Translations under genes and position numbers: made by a program | Shown here: positions 7,751 to 19,794 of the stretch, in pieces | Layout of the letters: each line of letters opens with the position of its first letter | Numbering within the stretch: position 1 is the first letter of the stretch | The notes under the pieces: generated by a model | What the model saw: the letters and a program-made list of their open reading frames with translations, nothing else | Databases searched by the model: none | What the model was told of the DNA's origin: nothing | Source: Pseudomonas violetae | Lineage (GTDB): Bacteria; Pseudomonadota; Gammaproteobacteria; Pseudomonadales; Pseudomonadaceae | Direction: 5' to 3' | Assembly (NCBI RefSeq): GCF_023072615.1 | Contig: NZ_JAKNRW010000013.1 | Span: forward strand, 59,142-123,141 | DNA: 64,000 nucleotides

Positions 7751-8932
7751 ATGCTGAGCGCTCAAGATCGTGCAATCGTCAAATCCACCGTGCCGTTGCT
7801 GGAAAGCGGTGGCGAAGCGTTGATCACCCATTTCTACCGGATGTTGCTCTCCGAGTACCCAGAAGTGCGCCCGCTGTTCAACCAGGCTCACCAGGCCAGT
7901 GGTGACCAGCCGCGTGCCTTGGCCAACGGTGTGCTGATGTATGCCCGTCACATTGATCAACTCGACCAGTTGGGCGACCTGGTGGCCAAGATCATCAACA
8001 AGCACGTGGCCCTGCAGATCCTGCCGGAGCATTACCCGATCGTCGGCACCTGTTTGTTGCGAGCCATCTACGAGGTGCTGGGTAACGAGATCGCCACGCC
8101 TGAAGTGATGGCCGCCTGGGGTGCCGCCTATGGTCAACTCGCCGATATCCTGATGGGTGCGGAAAAAAGCATCTACGACCAGAAGGAGCAGGCGCCTGGC
8201 GGTTGGCGTGGCGCGCGGGAATTCATCGTGGCGGCCAAGGTCGAGGAGAGCGCGGAAATCATTTCGTTCTACTTCGAGCCGGCGGACAAGGGGCCGATCC
8301 TGGCAGCGGAACCCGGCCAGTACATTGGTATGAAGCTGATGCTGCAGGGTGAAGAAATTCGCCGTAACTATTCACTGTCGGCCTTGGCCAATAAGGGCCA
8401 ATACCGCATCAGCGTCAAGCGTGAGCATGGAGGTCGCGCCTCCAACCACCTGCACGATCAACTGCATGTTGGGGCGTCTATCCAGCTGTTCCCGCCATCG
8501 GGTGAGTTCACCCTGAGCGCCAGCGACAAACCGTTGGTGCTGATCAGCGGCGGCGTTGGTATCACCCCGACCCTGGCGATGCTCGAAGCGGCGCTGGCAA
8601 CTGAGCGTCCGGTGCACTTTATCCACTGCGCGCGTAATGGCAGCGTCCATGCGTTTCGTGACTGGATTGACGGTCTTGCCGAACGGCACCCGCAGCTCAA
8701 GCGTTTCTACTGCTATGCCGAAGATGACGGCGTAAGCCCTGCCGCACACAAGATTGGGGTGTTGAGCCAGGAACAGTTGGGCGAGTGGTTACCGCAGGAG
8801 CGCGATCTTGACGCCTATTTCCTCGGGCCGAAAGGCTTCATGGCCGCGGTCAAGCGACATCTCAAGGCGCTGGGTGTGCCGGAGAAGCAAAGCCGCTACG
8901 AGTTCTTCGGCCCGGCATCCGCGCTGGAATAA
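7751..8932 (+). CDS. hmp: Flavohemoprotein Hmp (nitric oxide dioxygenase)
   Basis: This 393-aa cytoplasmic enzyme converts NO and O2 to nitrate using NAD(P)H. The N-terminal globin domain shows the distal Tyr29 (THFYR) and proximal His85 (NKHVAL). The FAD domain has RNYSLS at 205-210. The NAD-binding domain has SGGVGITPTLAML around 266-278. The length matches the family. The ATG follows CCAGGAGTCACCTT. It is transcribed away from norR, and the intergenic sites point to NorR/sigma-54 control. The gene ends in a long hairpin shared with the convergent dauR. Confidence 0.97.
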   Translation: MLSAQDRAIVKSTVPLLESGGEALITHFYRMLLSEYPEVRPLFNQAHQASGDQPRALANGVLMYARHIDQLDQLGDLVAKIINKHVALQILPEHYPIVGTCLLRAIYEVLGNEIATPEVMAAWGAAYGQLADILMGAEKSIYDQKEQAPGGWRGAREFIVAAKVEESAEIISFYFEPADKGPILAAEPGQYIGMKLMLQGEEIRRNYSLSALANKGQYRISVKREHGGRASNHLHDQLHVGASIQLFPPSGEFTLSASDKPLVLISGGVGITPTLAMLEAALATERPVHFIHCARNGSVHAFRDWIDGLAERHPQLKRFYCYAEDDGVSPAAHKIGVLSQEQLGEWLPQERDLDAYFLGPKGFMAAVKRHLKALGVPEKQSRYEFFGPASALE

Positions 8933-8945
8933 TCACCGTTAGTTG

Positions 8946-9003
8946 AACGCCAAGGAACTTGTGGCGAGGGAGCTTGCTCCCTCGCCACAAGTTCCTTGGC
9001 GTT
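8946..9003. terminator. 58-bp perfect hairpin between hmp and dauR
   Basis: Two 28-base arms pair perfectly around a TT loop. The inner part is the REP core GTGGCGAGGGAGC and its complement. The outer part (AACGCCAAGGAACTT) is also mirrored exactly. It sits 13 bp after the hmp stop and just before the dauR stop, so it could end transcription from both sides, although no clear T-run follows. It is both a REP element and a putative bidirectional terminator. Confidence 0.65.
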
Positions 9004-9007
9004 GCGG

Positions 9008-9634
9008 TCAGCCCTTGAGTTCCTTCAAATGCTTGTACACCGTCGCCCGCCCCATGTTCAGGACATTCGCCACATAGTTGGACGCGCTTTTGCCTTTGAA
9101 TGCGCCTTCGGCGTGCAGGGCCAGGACCAATTCGCGTTTGTGGTCGCGGGTCAGCATGCTCAGGCTCAGCTGTCGCTCGCGCAGCCAGGCATGGAGGAAC
9201 GTGTTGATCCGCTCCTGCCAGTCATCTCGGAACAATGAGTCCGGCTGCGGTATCAGCTTGCTCGGCGACAGGAACAAATCCAGCGCCGCCTTGGCGTTCT
9301 CGAACAGCGAAATATTCAGGTTGATGCACAGCACCGCCGAAGGATGGCCATCGCTGTCGCGCAACACACTGCTCAAACTGCGAATTTTCTGACCATCCCA
9401 ATTGAGTTTTTCATACGGCCCGATATTCCGCTCGCAGACCTCTTCACTGAGCATGTCTTCCAGCGAGGAGTCATCGCCCACTACGCGTTTCGACAGGTTG
9501 TTGGCGATGTAGTCGACTTTCTGCGTGCGCAGATCGTGCAGCACCACTTCGGCATGGGGAAAGAACAGCGTCGCAATCGCGTCGCTGATAGCTCGGTAGT
9601 TATCCAGGGCCGGATCTCTCTCGGGTGCGTTCAT
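9008..9634 (-). CDS. dauR: DauR-like regulator (YheO-type PAS + HTH)
   Basis: A 208-aa DNA-binding protein. Residues 10-120 resemble the YheO-like PAS domain (HDLRTQKVDYIANNLSKR, VLCINLNISLF). The C-terminal 60 residues form the family helix-turn-helix (ALHAEGAFKGKSASNYVANV, then GRATVYKHLKELKG). It is the last gene of a minus-strand set with a D-amino acid dehydrogenase and an ornithine cyclodeaminase-like gene. That is the dauB-dauA-dauR order of P. aeruginosa, where DauR controls D-arginine catabolism. Assignment to DauR rests on this context; the domain itself occurs in several regulators. Confidence 0.8.
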   Translation of the reverse strand: MNAPERDPALDNYRAISDAIATLFFPHAEVVLHDLRTQKVDYIANNLSKRVVGDDSSLEDMLSEEVCERNIGPYEKLNWDGQKIRSLSSVLRDSDGHPSAVLCINLNISLFENAKAALDLFLSPSKLIPQPDSLFRDDWQERINTFLHAWLRERQLSLSMLTRDHKRELVLALHAEGAFKGKSASNYVANVLNMGRATVYKHLKELKG

Positions 9635-9715
9635 TGGGTGGCGCTCCAGGCGGCGTCAGCGCCCATAAGGCAGGGCGCTGGAAGTTTGCCGTAAACGGCT
9701 GTGGACGTCACCTGA

Positions 9716-10988
<1,273 letters not shown>

Positions 10989-10996
10989 GTCAGGTG

Positions 10997-11944
10997 TTAA
11001 CGCTGTAGTTGGTAAAGGGCATTCGCCAGCGCGATGTCTTCCAGGCCCAGACCGATCGAGCGGAAGAACACATGACGGCCGTACTCTGGGCGTTGCACTT
11101 TCTCGCTGAGCAGGTCGGGCAGGTCACCAACGATGCAGCTCTTGTCCCAGCCATGCTGTTCACCGGCAATCAGCATTTCGCCGGCCGAACCGGGGGTGGT
11201 CAGACGGTAGTCGCAGAACACCTGCATGTCGTTGAGGCTTTGCGGCGGCACTTCGTGAGCCCTTGGCGCGTTGGTGCTGATGGAGGTGATAAGCGCCGGC
11301 TTGCTCAAACTGGACGGGTCAATGACCGGTCCAGCGGACGAGGTGCACAGCATGATCACGTCGGCGTCCAGCACGGCCGCTTCGCGACTGTCGACCAGCG
11401 TCAGGCGCGGGTCGAGGCCTGTGAGCTGTGCCTTCGCTTCAGCGTCAAGGCCGTCGAGGCCAGGGGAGTACAGGCTGATGCTCTGCCAGTCGCGCAGGCC
11501 TTTCACGTAAAGCAGGTGCGCCTGGGCCACCTTGCCACTGCCGATAATCGCCAGGCGCTGCGCCTTTGGCGGGGCCAGGGCATCAACCGCCACCGCAGTG
11601 GTCGCGGCAGTGCGCGCCGTAGTCAGTTCACCGGCATCGCACAGTAATAACGGCTGGCCGGTCTGCATCGACATCAACAAAGTCCACGCAGTCACCAGCG
11701 GGCCCTGCTCGCGCACGATGTACGGCGAAGTCTTGACGCCGTACACCCCGTCTTCTGCCAGCACGCCCAGGTAGTTGATGAAGTCGCCCGCGCGCCCGGG
11801 GAATTCCACCAGTTGCTGCGCTGGCTGCACCGCTTGCCCTGCCGCCAGGTCGCGGAACAGTTTGCGCAGGATCTGCGGCACATCGATTCGATCGAGTAAC
11901 TCACGGGCTTGGGGTTGGGTGATCACGTAAGGCGTGCTGGACAT
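10997..11944 (-). CDS. dauB: Ornithine cyclodeaminase/mu-crystallin family protein DauB
   Basis: A 315-aa NAD(P)-dependent protein. The Rossmann motif is LAIIGSGKVAQAHLLYVKG near the middle, preceded by LLLCDAGELTTARTAATTAV, a typical substrate-site segment of the family. In P. aeruginosa DauB reduces the iminoarginine made by DauA, giving a net D-to-L racemisation of arginine. The start at 11944 has CCGGAG upstream; the frame is open seven codons further. It is the first gene of the operon, and the 90 bp upstream are AT-rich (CTATTTTGTCTATTATGG) and should hold the promoter. Confidence 0.82.
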   Translation of the reverse strand: MSSTPYVITQPQARELLDRIDVPQILRKLFRDLAAGQAVQPAQQLVEFPGRAGDFINYLGVLAEDGVYGVKTSPYIVREQGPLVTAWTLLMSMQTGQPLLLCDAGELTTARTAATTAVAVDALAPPKAQRLAIIGSGKVAQAHLLYVKGLRDWQSISLYSPGLDGLDAEAKAQLTGLDPRLTLVDSREAAVLDADVIMLCTSSAGPVIDPSSLSKPALITSISTNAPRAHEVPPQSLNDMQVFCDYRLTTPGSAGEMLIAGEQHGWDKSCIVGDLPDLLSEKVQRPEYGRHVFFRSIGLGLEDIALANALYQLQR

Positions 11945-12034
11945 GAACGGCTCCGGAGACTGCATATAAACTATTTTGTCTATTATGGACTTTTAGTTTT
12001 GTCCGGCAAGCGCCTATTGAGAAAAAGCCAGGCG

Positions 12035-12067
12035 AAAAAAAGGCGCAGTCCGTTTCCGGCTGCGCCT
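12035..12067 (-). terminator. Rho-independent terminator of rhlB
   Basis: On the minus strand the stem AGGCGCAG/CTGCGCCT (12067-12041) is followed by a run of seven T. It lies 19 bp past the rhlB stop. Confidence 0.85.
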
Positions 12068-12085
12068 CTTGTACTGCGACCCGCG

Positions 12086-13573
12086 TTACGGGCGCTTGCG
12101 CTCAACCGTTCGCAGCAGATGCGTCGGCGGCGTTTCACAGCTGATCTTGCGACCCAGCAGAGCTTCGATGGACGGTAGCTGGTAGGAGTCGTCTTCACCG
12201 GCAAAGCTGATGGACACGCCATCGGCGCCCGCACGACCGGTGCGGCCGATACGGTGCACGTAGTCGTCCGGCACTTCCGGCAGAGTGAAGTTGATCACGT
12301 GGCTGATACCGTCGATGTGGATGCCGCGACCGGCCACATCGGTGGCGACTAGCACGCGGATCTTGCCCTCGCGGAAACCTTCCAGCGTCTTGATGCGTTT
12401 GTGCTGCGGCACGTCGCCGGACAACTGCGCGGCATTGACACCGTCACGCACCAGGCGTTCTTCGATGCGCCGCACTTCGTCCTTGCGGTTGGCGAACACC
12501 ATGACCCGCTCCCAGCCGTTGTCGTTGACCAGGTTGTAGAGCAGTTTGTATTTATCGGCGCCGGCGACGGCGTAGATGTGCTGCTCGACGTTTTCGCTGG
12601 CCACGTTATGCGACTCGATCTCGACGATCGACGGCTCGGTGGTCCATTGCTTGGCCAGGTTCATCACGTCTTCGGTGAAGGTCGCGGAGAACAGCAGTGT
12701 CTGACGCTCGTTCTTCGGCGGGGTCTGGCGAATGATTTGCCGTACCTGCGGGATGAAGCCCATGTCGAGCATGCGGTCGGCTTCGTCCAGGACCATGACT
12801 TCGACCATGTCCAGGTGCACGTCGCCGCGCTGGTTGAAGTCCAGCAAACGACCGGGCGTAGCCACGAGGATGTCGCAGTGACGGGCTTCGAGGTGCTTGA
12901 GTTGCTTGTCGAAGTCCATGCCGCCGACAAACGTCATGACGTTGAGGCCGGTGTACTTGGTCAGGTCAGCGGCGTCCTTGGCAATCTGCACCACCAGTTC
13001 CCGAGTCGGCGCGATGATCAGCGCCCGCGGCTCGCCCATGTAGCGCTCTTTAGGCGGCGGGGTTTGCAGCAACTGGGTGATGATCGAGATCAGGAACGCG
13101 GCGGTCTTGCCGGTGCCGGTCTGGGCGCGGCCGATGGCATCCTTGCCTGCAAGGGTAAAGCCCAGCACTTGGGCCTGGATCGGCGTGCAATACGGGAACC
13201 CCAGGTCCTGGATGGCGTGCATCAGCTCGGGGGAGAGTTTGAAATCATGGAAACGGGTTTTGCCTTCCTGGGGTTCGACGACAAAGTCTTCGAGTTTCCA
13301 GGGAATAACCGGTGCCTTGGGCTTGGGTTCGCGACGCGGCCTGGCAGGCTTGGGCGCTTCGCTACGCGGCGGCTCGTCGCTCGTGTCCTCGACAGCTGGG
13401 GTGGCCGGTGGGGTCATCGGTTCGTGCTTCGGTGCCGCTGTGGTTGCGGCCCGGCCCGGCTGATTACCGTCGGTGCGGTGGCTGGGTGAGTGAGACGGAG
13501 CGCTGGAGGCTGGCGCGAGCTGCTCAGTCTCGCTTTTACCGAACATTTTCTTGAGTGCTTTGAGCACGGTCAT
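12086..13573 (-). CDS. rhlB: DEAD-box RNA helicase RhlB
   Basis: A 495-aa ATP-dependent RNA helicase. Residues 1-105 form a Pro/Ala/Lys-rich, probably disordered extension longer than in E. coli RhlB. The core has the Q-motif region [11 protein letters not shown], Walker A AQTGTGKT at 150-157, PTREL, DEAD at 263-266, SAT, and the C-terminal [10 protein letters not shown]. In enterobacteria RhlB unwinds RNA for the degradosome. The monocistronic layout and a strong terminator suggest its own promoter in the gap to the esterase gene. The assignment to RhlB rather than RhlE rests on length and overall pattern. Confidence 0.9.
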   Translation of the reverse strand: MTVLKALKKMFGKSETEQLAPASSAPSHSPSHRTDGNQPGRAATTAAPKHEPMTPPATPAVEDTSDEPPRSEAPKPARPRREPKPKAPVIPWKLEDFVVEPQEGKTRFHDFKLSPELMHAIQDLGFPYCTPIQAQVLGFTLAGKDAIGRAQTGTGKTAAFLISIITQLLQTPPPKERYMGEPRALIIAPTRELVVQIAKDAADLTKYTGLNVMTFVGGMDFDKQLKHLEARHCDILVATPGRLLDFNQRGDVHLDMVEVMVLDEADRMLDMGFIPQVRQIIRQTPPKNERQTLLFSATFTEDVMNLAKQWTTEPSIVEIESHNVASENVEQHIYAVAGADKYKLLYNLVNDNGWERVMVFANRKDEVRRIEERLVRDGVNAAQLSGDVPQHKRIKTLEGFREGKIRVLVATDVAGRGIHIDGISHVINFTLPEVPDDYVHRIGRTGRAGADGVSISFAGEDDSYQLPSIEALLGRKISCETPPTHLLRTVERKRP

Positions 13574-13669
13574 CTCATCAATTGATTAAGGAATGTACGC
13601 CGGCCAGTGTAATGCAAGAACCGGGCGCGGCGTAGTGTGATGATCAAAGGCGGCTTTTAAACGGCGTGA

Positions 13670-14795
<1,126 letters not shown>

Positions 14796-15827
14796 ATGAA
14801 GATGTTGAAATCCACCCTGGCCGTCATGACTGCAGCCGCAGTACTTGGCGTCAGCGGGTTCGCTCAGGCGGGTGCAACCCTGGATGCAGTGCAGAAGAAA
14901 GGTTTCGTGCAGTGCGGTGTGAGTGACGGCCTGCCGGGTTTCTCGGTACCGGACGCCACTGGCAAGATCCTCGGCATCGATGCTGACTTCTGCCGCGCAG
15001 TGGCCGCTGCAGTATTCGGCGACGCGACCAAGGTTAAATTCAGTCAACTGAACGCCAAGGAGCGCTTCACCGCGCTGCAGTCCGGCGAAATCGACATCCT
15101 GTCGCGCAACACCACCATGACCAGCTCCCGTGACTCGGGCATGGGCCTGAAGTTTCCAGGCTTCATCACCTACTACGACGGCATCGGCTTCCTGGTAAAC
15201 AAAAAGCTGGGCGTCAAGAGTGCCAAGGAACTGGACGGTGCAACCATCTGCATCCAGGCCGGTACCACCACCGAACTGAACGTTTCCGATTACTTCCGTG
15301 GCAACGGTCTGAAATACACCCCGATCACCTTTGACACCTCCGACGAAAGCGCCAAATCGCTGGAATCCGGTCGTTGCGACGTGCTGACCTCCGACAAGTC
15401 CCAACTGTTCGCCCAGCGCAGCAAGCTGGCCGCGCCGAAGGACTACGTGGTTCTGCCGGAAACCATCTCCAAGGAGCCCCTGGGCCCTGTGGTGCGTAAC
15501 GGCGACGACGAGTGGCTGGCCGTAGTTCGTTGGACTGGCTACGCCATGCTCAATGCTGAAGAAGCCGGTATCACTTCGAAAAACGTCGAAGCTGAAGCCA
15601 AGGCCACCAAGAACCCGGACGTCGCTCGTATGCTCGGGGCTGACGGTGAATACGGCAAGGATCTGAAACTGCCGAAGGACTGGGTCGTGCAGATCGTCAA
15701 GCAAGTGGGTAACTACGGCGAAGTGTTCGAGAAAAACCTCGGCAAGGACACTCCGCTGGAAATCGACCGCGGCCTGAACGCGCTGTGGAACAACGGCGGC
15801 ATTCAATACGCACCACCAGTGCGCTGA
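14796..15827 (+). CDS. aapJ: General L-amino acid ABC transporter, substrate-binding protein
   Basis: A 343-aa periplasmic binding protein with a signal peptide (MKMLKSTLAVMTAAAVLGVSG, cleaved near AQAGA). Features are those of the SBP_bac_3 family: GVSDGLPGFSVPDATGKILG, IDADFCRAVAAAVFGD, and FTALQSGEIDILSRNTTMT, the amino-acid carboxylate-binding region. It delivers L-amino acids to the AapQM permease. It is the first of four genes in aapJQMP order. The 65-bp gap before aapQ contains a GC-rich dyad (CCCGGTGGGCCAACCGCCGGG) that may stabilise the abundant aapJ message. Confidence 0.95.
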   Translation: MKMLKSTLAVMTAAAVLGVSGFAQAGATLDAVQKKGFVQCGVSDGLPGFSVPDATGKILGIDADFCRAVAAAVFGDATKVKFSQLNAKERFTALQSGEIDILSRNTTMTSSRDSGMGLKFPGFITYYDGIGFLVNKKLGVKSAKELDGATICIQAGTTTELNVSDYFRGNGLKYTPITFDTSDESAKSLESGRCDVLTSDKSQLFAQRSKLAAPKDYVVLPETISKEPLGPVVRNGDDEWLAVVRWTGYAMLNAEEAGITSKNVEAEAKATKNPDVARMLGADGEYGKDLKLPKDWVVQIVKQVGNYGEVFEKNLGKDTPLEIDRGLNALWNNGGIQYAPPVR

Positions 15828-15892
15828 TGGTTCTATCACCCGGTGGGCCAACCGCCGGGTGATGTTCTGTTCCATTCTTTGCGGGGCACTTC

Positions 15893-17074
15893 ATGCAAAA
15901 TTCAATCGGCGCACCAAAGCAGAGGCTCAGCCTCAGCGATCCCAAAGTGCGTGCGTGGCTATTTCAGATCATCACCATTGTGGCGGTGGTCTCGCTGGGC
16001 TGGTTTCTGTTCGATAACACCCAGACCAACCTGCAGCACCGGGGCATCACCTCCGGCTTCGACTTTCTGGAGCGCAGTGCCGGTTTTGGCATCGCTCAAC
16101 ACTTGATCGACTACACCGAATCGGACAGCTATGCCCGGGTGTTTGTCATTGGCCTGCTCAATACGCTGCTGGTGACTTTCATCGGCGTGATCCTGGCGAC
16201 GATCCTCGGGTTCATCGTCGGCGTTTCACGGCTGTCGAAAAACTGGATCATTGCCAAGCTGGCGACGGTGTATGTAGAAGTTTTCCGTAACATTCCGCCG
16301 CTGCTGCAGATTCTGTTCTGGTACTTCGCGGTATTCCTGACCATGCCAGGACCGCGCAACAGTCATAACTTCAGCGATACGTTCTTTGTCAGCAGCCGTG
16401 GCCTGAACATGCCGGGGGCGTTGGCGTCGGATGGTTTCTGGCCATTCGTGGCCAGCGTGGGCGTGGCCCTCGTCGCTATCGTGCTGATGAACCGCTGGGC
16501 TACCAAACGTTTCGAAGAGACCGGCGTGCCGTTCCACAAGTTCTGGGTGGGCGTTGCCCTGTTCCTGGTGATCCCGGCGCTGTGCACGTTGATTTTTGGC
16601 GCCCCCGTACACTGGGAAATGCCCAAGCTGCAAGGCTTCAACTTCGTCGGTGGCTGGGTACTGATTCCGGAACTGCTGGCGCTGACCCTGGCGCTCACCG
16701 TGTACACCGCGGCATTCATTGCCGAGATCGTGCGTTCGGGCATCAAGTCGGTCAGCCATGGCCAGACCGAGGCTGCACACTCCCTGGGGCTGCGCAACGG
16801 TCCGACCCTGCGCAAGGTGATCATCCCGCAAGCCCTGCGCGTGATCATTCCGCCACTGACCAGCCAGTACCTGAACCTGGCAAAAAACTCCTCGCTGGCC
16901 GCCGGTATCGGTTACCCGGAAATGGTTTCGCTGTTTGCCGGCACGGTGCTGAACCAGACCGGACAGGCGATCGAGGTGATTGCCATCACCATGAGCGTGT
17001 ACCTGGCGATCAGTATCAGCATTTCCCTGCTGATGAACTGGTACAACAAGCGCATTGCGCTGATCGAGCGGTAA
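15893..17074 (+). CDS. aapQ: General L-amino acid ABC transporter permease AapQ
   Basis: A 393-aa inner-membrane permease of the HisMQ type, with an expanded N-terminal half typical of AapQ. Membrane segments include FQIITIVAVVSLGWFLF near residue 24, VFVIGLLNTLLVTFIGVILA and VALFLVIPALCTLIFG. The ABC-contact EAA loop is GQTEAAHSLGLRNGPTLRKV. It pairs with AapM to form the channel. It lies between aapJ and aapM, with 10 bp to the latter. Confidence 0.95.
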   Translation: MQNSIGAPKQRLSLSDPKVRAWLFQIITIVAVVSLGWFLFDNTQTNLQHRGITSGFDFLERSAGFGIAQHLIDYTESDSYARVFVIGLLNTLLVTFIGVILATILGFIVGVSRLSKNWIIAKLATVYVEVFRNIPPLLQILFWYFAVFLTMPGPRNSHNFSDTFFVSSRGLNMPGALASDGFWPFVASVGVALVAIVLMNRWATKRFEETGVPFHKFWVGVALFLVIPALCTLIFGAPVHWEMPKLQGFNFVGGWVLIPELLALTLALTVYTAAFIAEIVRSGIKSVSHGQTEAAHSLGLRNGPTLRKVIIPQALRVIIPPLTSQYLNLAKNSSLAAGIGYPEMVSLFAGTVLNQTGQAIEVIAITMSVYLAISISISLLMNWYNKRIALIER

Positions 17075-17084
17075 GGAAAAGCGC

Positions 17085-18182
17085 ATGAGTACTCATACTT
17101 TCAAACCTGACATGCCGCCACCGGACCGCAGTATCGGTGTGGTGGCGTGGATGCGCGCCAACATGTTCTCCAGCTGGCTCAACACCCTGCTGACCCTGTT
17201 TGCGTTCTACCTGATCTACCTCGTGGTGCCGCCGATTCTCAGTTGGGCGATCATCAATGCCAACTGGGTCGGCACCAGCCAGGCCGACTGCACCAAAGAG
17301 GGCGCCTGCTGGGTGTTCATCCAGCAGCGCTTCGGCCAGTTCATGTACGGCTACTACCCGGTGGGCCTGCGCTGGCGCGTGGACCTGACCGTGTGGCTGG
17401 CGGTTATCGGCGTGGCCCCATTGTTTATCTCGCGTTTCCCGCGCAAAGCGGTGTACGGGCTGAGCTTCCTGGTGCTGTATCCAATCATTGCCTGGTGCCT
17501 GTTACACGGCGGTGTGTTCGGCCTGACCCAGGTGGCGACCAGCCAATGGGGCGGCCTGATGCTGACCCTGGTGATTGCCACCGTCGGTATTGCCGGCGCC
17601 TTGCCGCTGGGCATTGTCCTGGCGCTGGGGCGTCGATCGAACATGCCGGCGATTCGGGTGGTCTGCGTGACCTTCATCGAGTTCTGGCGCGGCGTGCCGT
17701 TGATCACGGTACTGTTCATGTCTTCGGTGATGCTGCCGTTGTTCCTGCCCGAAGGCATGAACTTCGACAAGCTACTGCGGGCCTTGATCGGCGTGATCCT
17801 GTTCCAGTCGGCCTATGTTGCCGAGGTGGTGCGCGGTGGCCTGCAGGCGATTCCCAAAGGTCAGTACGAAGCGGCCGCAGCGATGGGCCTGGGCTACTGG
17901 CGCTCAATGGGCCTGGTGATCCTGCCGCAAGCCCTGAAGCTGGTGATTCCTGGCATCGTCAACACCTTCATTGCGCTGTTCAAGGACACGAGCCTGGTGA
18001 TCATCATCGGCCTGTTCGACCTGCTCAACAGCGTCAAGCAAGCTGCCGCCGACCCGAAATGGCTGGGTATGGCCACTGAAGGCTACGTGTTCGCCGCCCT
18101 GGTGTTCTGGATTTTCTGTTTTGGTATGTCGCGCTATTCCATGCATCTGGAACGCAAGCTCGACACTGGCCACAAGCGTTAG
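17085..18182 (+). CDS. aapM: General L-amino acid ABC transporter permease AapM
   Basis: This 365-aa inner-membrane protein is the second permease subunit. The N-terminus contains [20 protein letters not shown]. The EAA loop is [20 protein letters not shown], followed by [20 protein letters not shown], the standard HisMQ C-terminal signature. A Cys-bearing segment ([10 protein letters not shown]) in the first periplasmic loop could hold a disulfide. It is 11 bp from aapP. Confidence 0.95.
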   Translation: MSTHTFKPDMPPPDRSIGVVAWMRANMFSSWLNTLLTLFAFYLIYLVVPPILSWAIINANWVGTSQADCTKEGACWVFIQQRFGQFMYGYYPVGLRWRVDLTVWLAVIGVAPLFISRFPRKAVYGLSFLVLYPIIAWCLLHGGVFGLTQVATSQWGGLMLTLVIATVGIAGALPLGIVLALGRRSNMPAIRVVCVTFIEFWRGVPLITVLFMSSVMLPLFLPEGMNFDKLLRALIGVILFQSAYVAEVVRGGLQAIPKGQYEAAAAMGLGYWRSMGLVILPQALKLVIPGIVNTFIALFKDTSLVIIIGLFDLLNSVKQAAADPKWLGMATEGYVFAALVFWIFCFGMSRYSMHLERKLDTGHKR

Positions 18183-18193
18183 GAGTTCTTTTT

Positions 18194-18958
18194 ATGAGCG
18201 AAGCAATCAAGCAGCCTGTGAGTCCTGAAGGCATTATTCAGATGCAGGGCGTGAACAAGTGGTACGGCCAGTTCCACGTGCTGAAAGATATCAACCTGAA
18301 CGTCAAGCAGGGCGAGCGAATCGTCCTGTGCGGCCCGTCGGGTTCCGGCAAGTCCACCACCATTCGCTGCCTCAATCGCCTGGAAGAACACCAGCAGGGG
18401 CGCATCGTGGTCGATGGCGTGGAGCTGACCAACGACCTCAAGCAGATCGAGTCGGTGCGTCGCGAAGTCGGCATGGTGTTTCAGCACTTCAACCTGTTCC
18501 CGCACCTGACCATCCTGCAGAACTGCACCCTGGCGCCGATGTGGGTCCGCAAGATGCCCAAGCGCAAGGCCGAGGAAATCGCCATGCATTACCTGGAGCG
18601 CGTACGCATTCCGGAGCAGGCGCATAAATTCCCCGGGCAACTGTCCGGCGGTCAGCAGCAGCGCGTGGCGATTGCCCGTGCCCTGTGCATGAAGCCGAAA
18701 ATCATGCTGTTCGACGAACCGACTTCGGCACTCGACCCCGAGATGGTGAAAGAGGTGTTGGACACCATGATCGGCCTGGCCGAAGACGGCATGACCATGC
18801 TCTGCGTGACCCACGAAATGGGCTTTGCCCGTACCGTGGCCAACCGCGTGATCTTCATGGACAAAGGGGAGATCGTCGAGCAGGCGGCGCCGAATGACTT
18901 CTTCGACAACCCGCAGAATGAGCGGACCCAGCTGTTCCTGAGCCAGATTCTGCATTGA
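18194..18958 (+). CDS. aapP: General L-amino acid ABC transporter ATPase AapP
   Basis: This 254-aa ATPase powers the AapQM permease. Walker A is GPSGSGKS at 47-54, the Q-loop is [13 protein letters not shown], the signature is LSGGQQQR at 150-157, Walker B is [12 protein letters not shown], and the switch His is in [10 protein letters not shown]. It ends the operon 22 bp before a strong terminator. Confidence 0.97.
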   Translation: MSEAIKQPVSPEGIIQMQGVNKWYGQFHVLKDINLNVKQGERIVLCGPSGSGKSTTIRCLNRLEEHQQGRIVVDGVELTNDLKQIESVRREVGMVFQHFNLFPHLTILQNCTLAPMWVRKMPKRKAEEIAMHYLERVRIPEQAHKFPGQLSGGQQQRVAIARALCMKPKIMLFDEPTSALDPEMVKEVLDTMIGLAEDGMTMLCVTHEMGFARTVANRVIFMDKGEIVEQAAPNDFFDNPQNERTQLFLSQILH

Positions 18959-18980
18959 TCTGATTCAGGCGTTGAAAAAA

Positions 18981-19008
18981 ACCCGGACTCACTTCCGGGT
19001 TTTTTTTC
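18981..19008 (+). terminator. Rho-independent terminator of aapJQMP
   Basis: The stem ACCCGGA/TCCGGGT (18981-18987 with 18994-19000) is followed by eight T. Confidence 0.9.
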
Positions 19009-19089
19009 GCCTGCAATTTAGCGCCGTGACGCGATCTCGTATGAGCTGTGTTGATCTTTAATAGATAGCTGACTAAAATGTCAGGAAAT

Positions 19090-19108
19090 TCATCCTATGA
19101 TTGGATGA
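19090..19108. promoter_or_regulatory. Candidate GntR operator
   Basis: TCATCC-N7-GGATGA is a dyad 13 bp upstream of the GntR gene start. FadR-type regulators often bind such dyads and repress their own genes. Confidence 0.5.
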
Positions 19109-19121
19109 CAGGGCGAATCTT

Positions 19122-19781
19122 ATGTCTGAAATCTCTCCATTAGTTAAACGCTCCTTGGTCGATCAGGCCCTGGACCAATTGCGCCTGCGCATCACCGAAG
19201 GCGTGTGGACCGTTGGCCAACGCCTGCCCACTGAGCCGGAGCTGTCCGCAGAGTTGGGCATCAGCCGCAATACTGTGCGCGAAGCCATGCGCGTATTGGC
19301 TTTTTCCGGATTGATTGAGATTCGCCAGGGCGACGGCAGTTACCTGCGCGCAGTGATCGATCCGCTGGATACCCTGAAAGCGCTGTCGCGCTGCTCCCAT
19401 GAACAGGCGCGCGAAACCCGGCACATCCTTGAAGTCGAGGCCATTGGCCTGGCCGCCTTGCGCCGCACCGACGAGGATTTGGCGGCATTGCGCGAGGCGC
19501 TGGGCGTCAGCGGCAGTCACTACCATGGCGACCTCGACAGCTACATCGCCTGCGACCTAGTGTTTCACCGGCGCCTGGTCGATGCCGCACACAACCCCAC
19601 GCTCAGCGAACTGTATCGCTACTTTTCCAGCGTCGTCGGCGCGCAACTGCGCCAGACGCTGAACATCACCCCACGGCGCCAGGAAGTGTTCGATCTGCAT
19701 ATCGAACTGCTGGACGCCGTCGAGCAACGAGACCCGGAACGGGCCAAAGCCCTGTCCAGGCAGTTGATCAATGAACCTTGA
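19122..19781 (+). CDS. GntR family regulator, FadR subfamily
   Basis: A 219-aa transcription factor. The N-terminal winged helix has LRLRITEGVWTVGQRLPTEP and ISRNTVREAMRVLAFSGLIE. Residues 75-215 form an all-helical FCD effector domain, with likely metal or ligand residues in CDLVFHRRLVDAAHN. FCD regulators usually respond to small organic acids or amino acids. The start at 19122 is chosen over an in-frame ATG at 19101 that lies inside the dyad operator. The next gene, an MFS exporter, begins at or just past its stop, so it is probably the target. Confidence 0.9.
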   Translation: MSEISPLVKRSLVDQALDQLRLRITEGVWTVGQRLPTEPELSAELGISRNTVREAMRVLAFSGLIEIRQGDGSYLRAVIDPLDTLKALSRCSHEQARETRHILEVEAIGLAALRRTDEDLAALREALGVSGSHYHGDLDSYIACDLVFHRRLVDAAHNPTLSELYRYFSSVVGAQLRQTLNITPRRQEVFDLHIELLDAVEQRDPERAKALSRQLINEP

Positions 19782-19794
19782 ACACGAGAAAACC

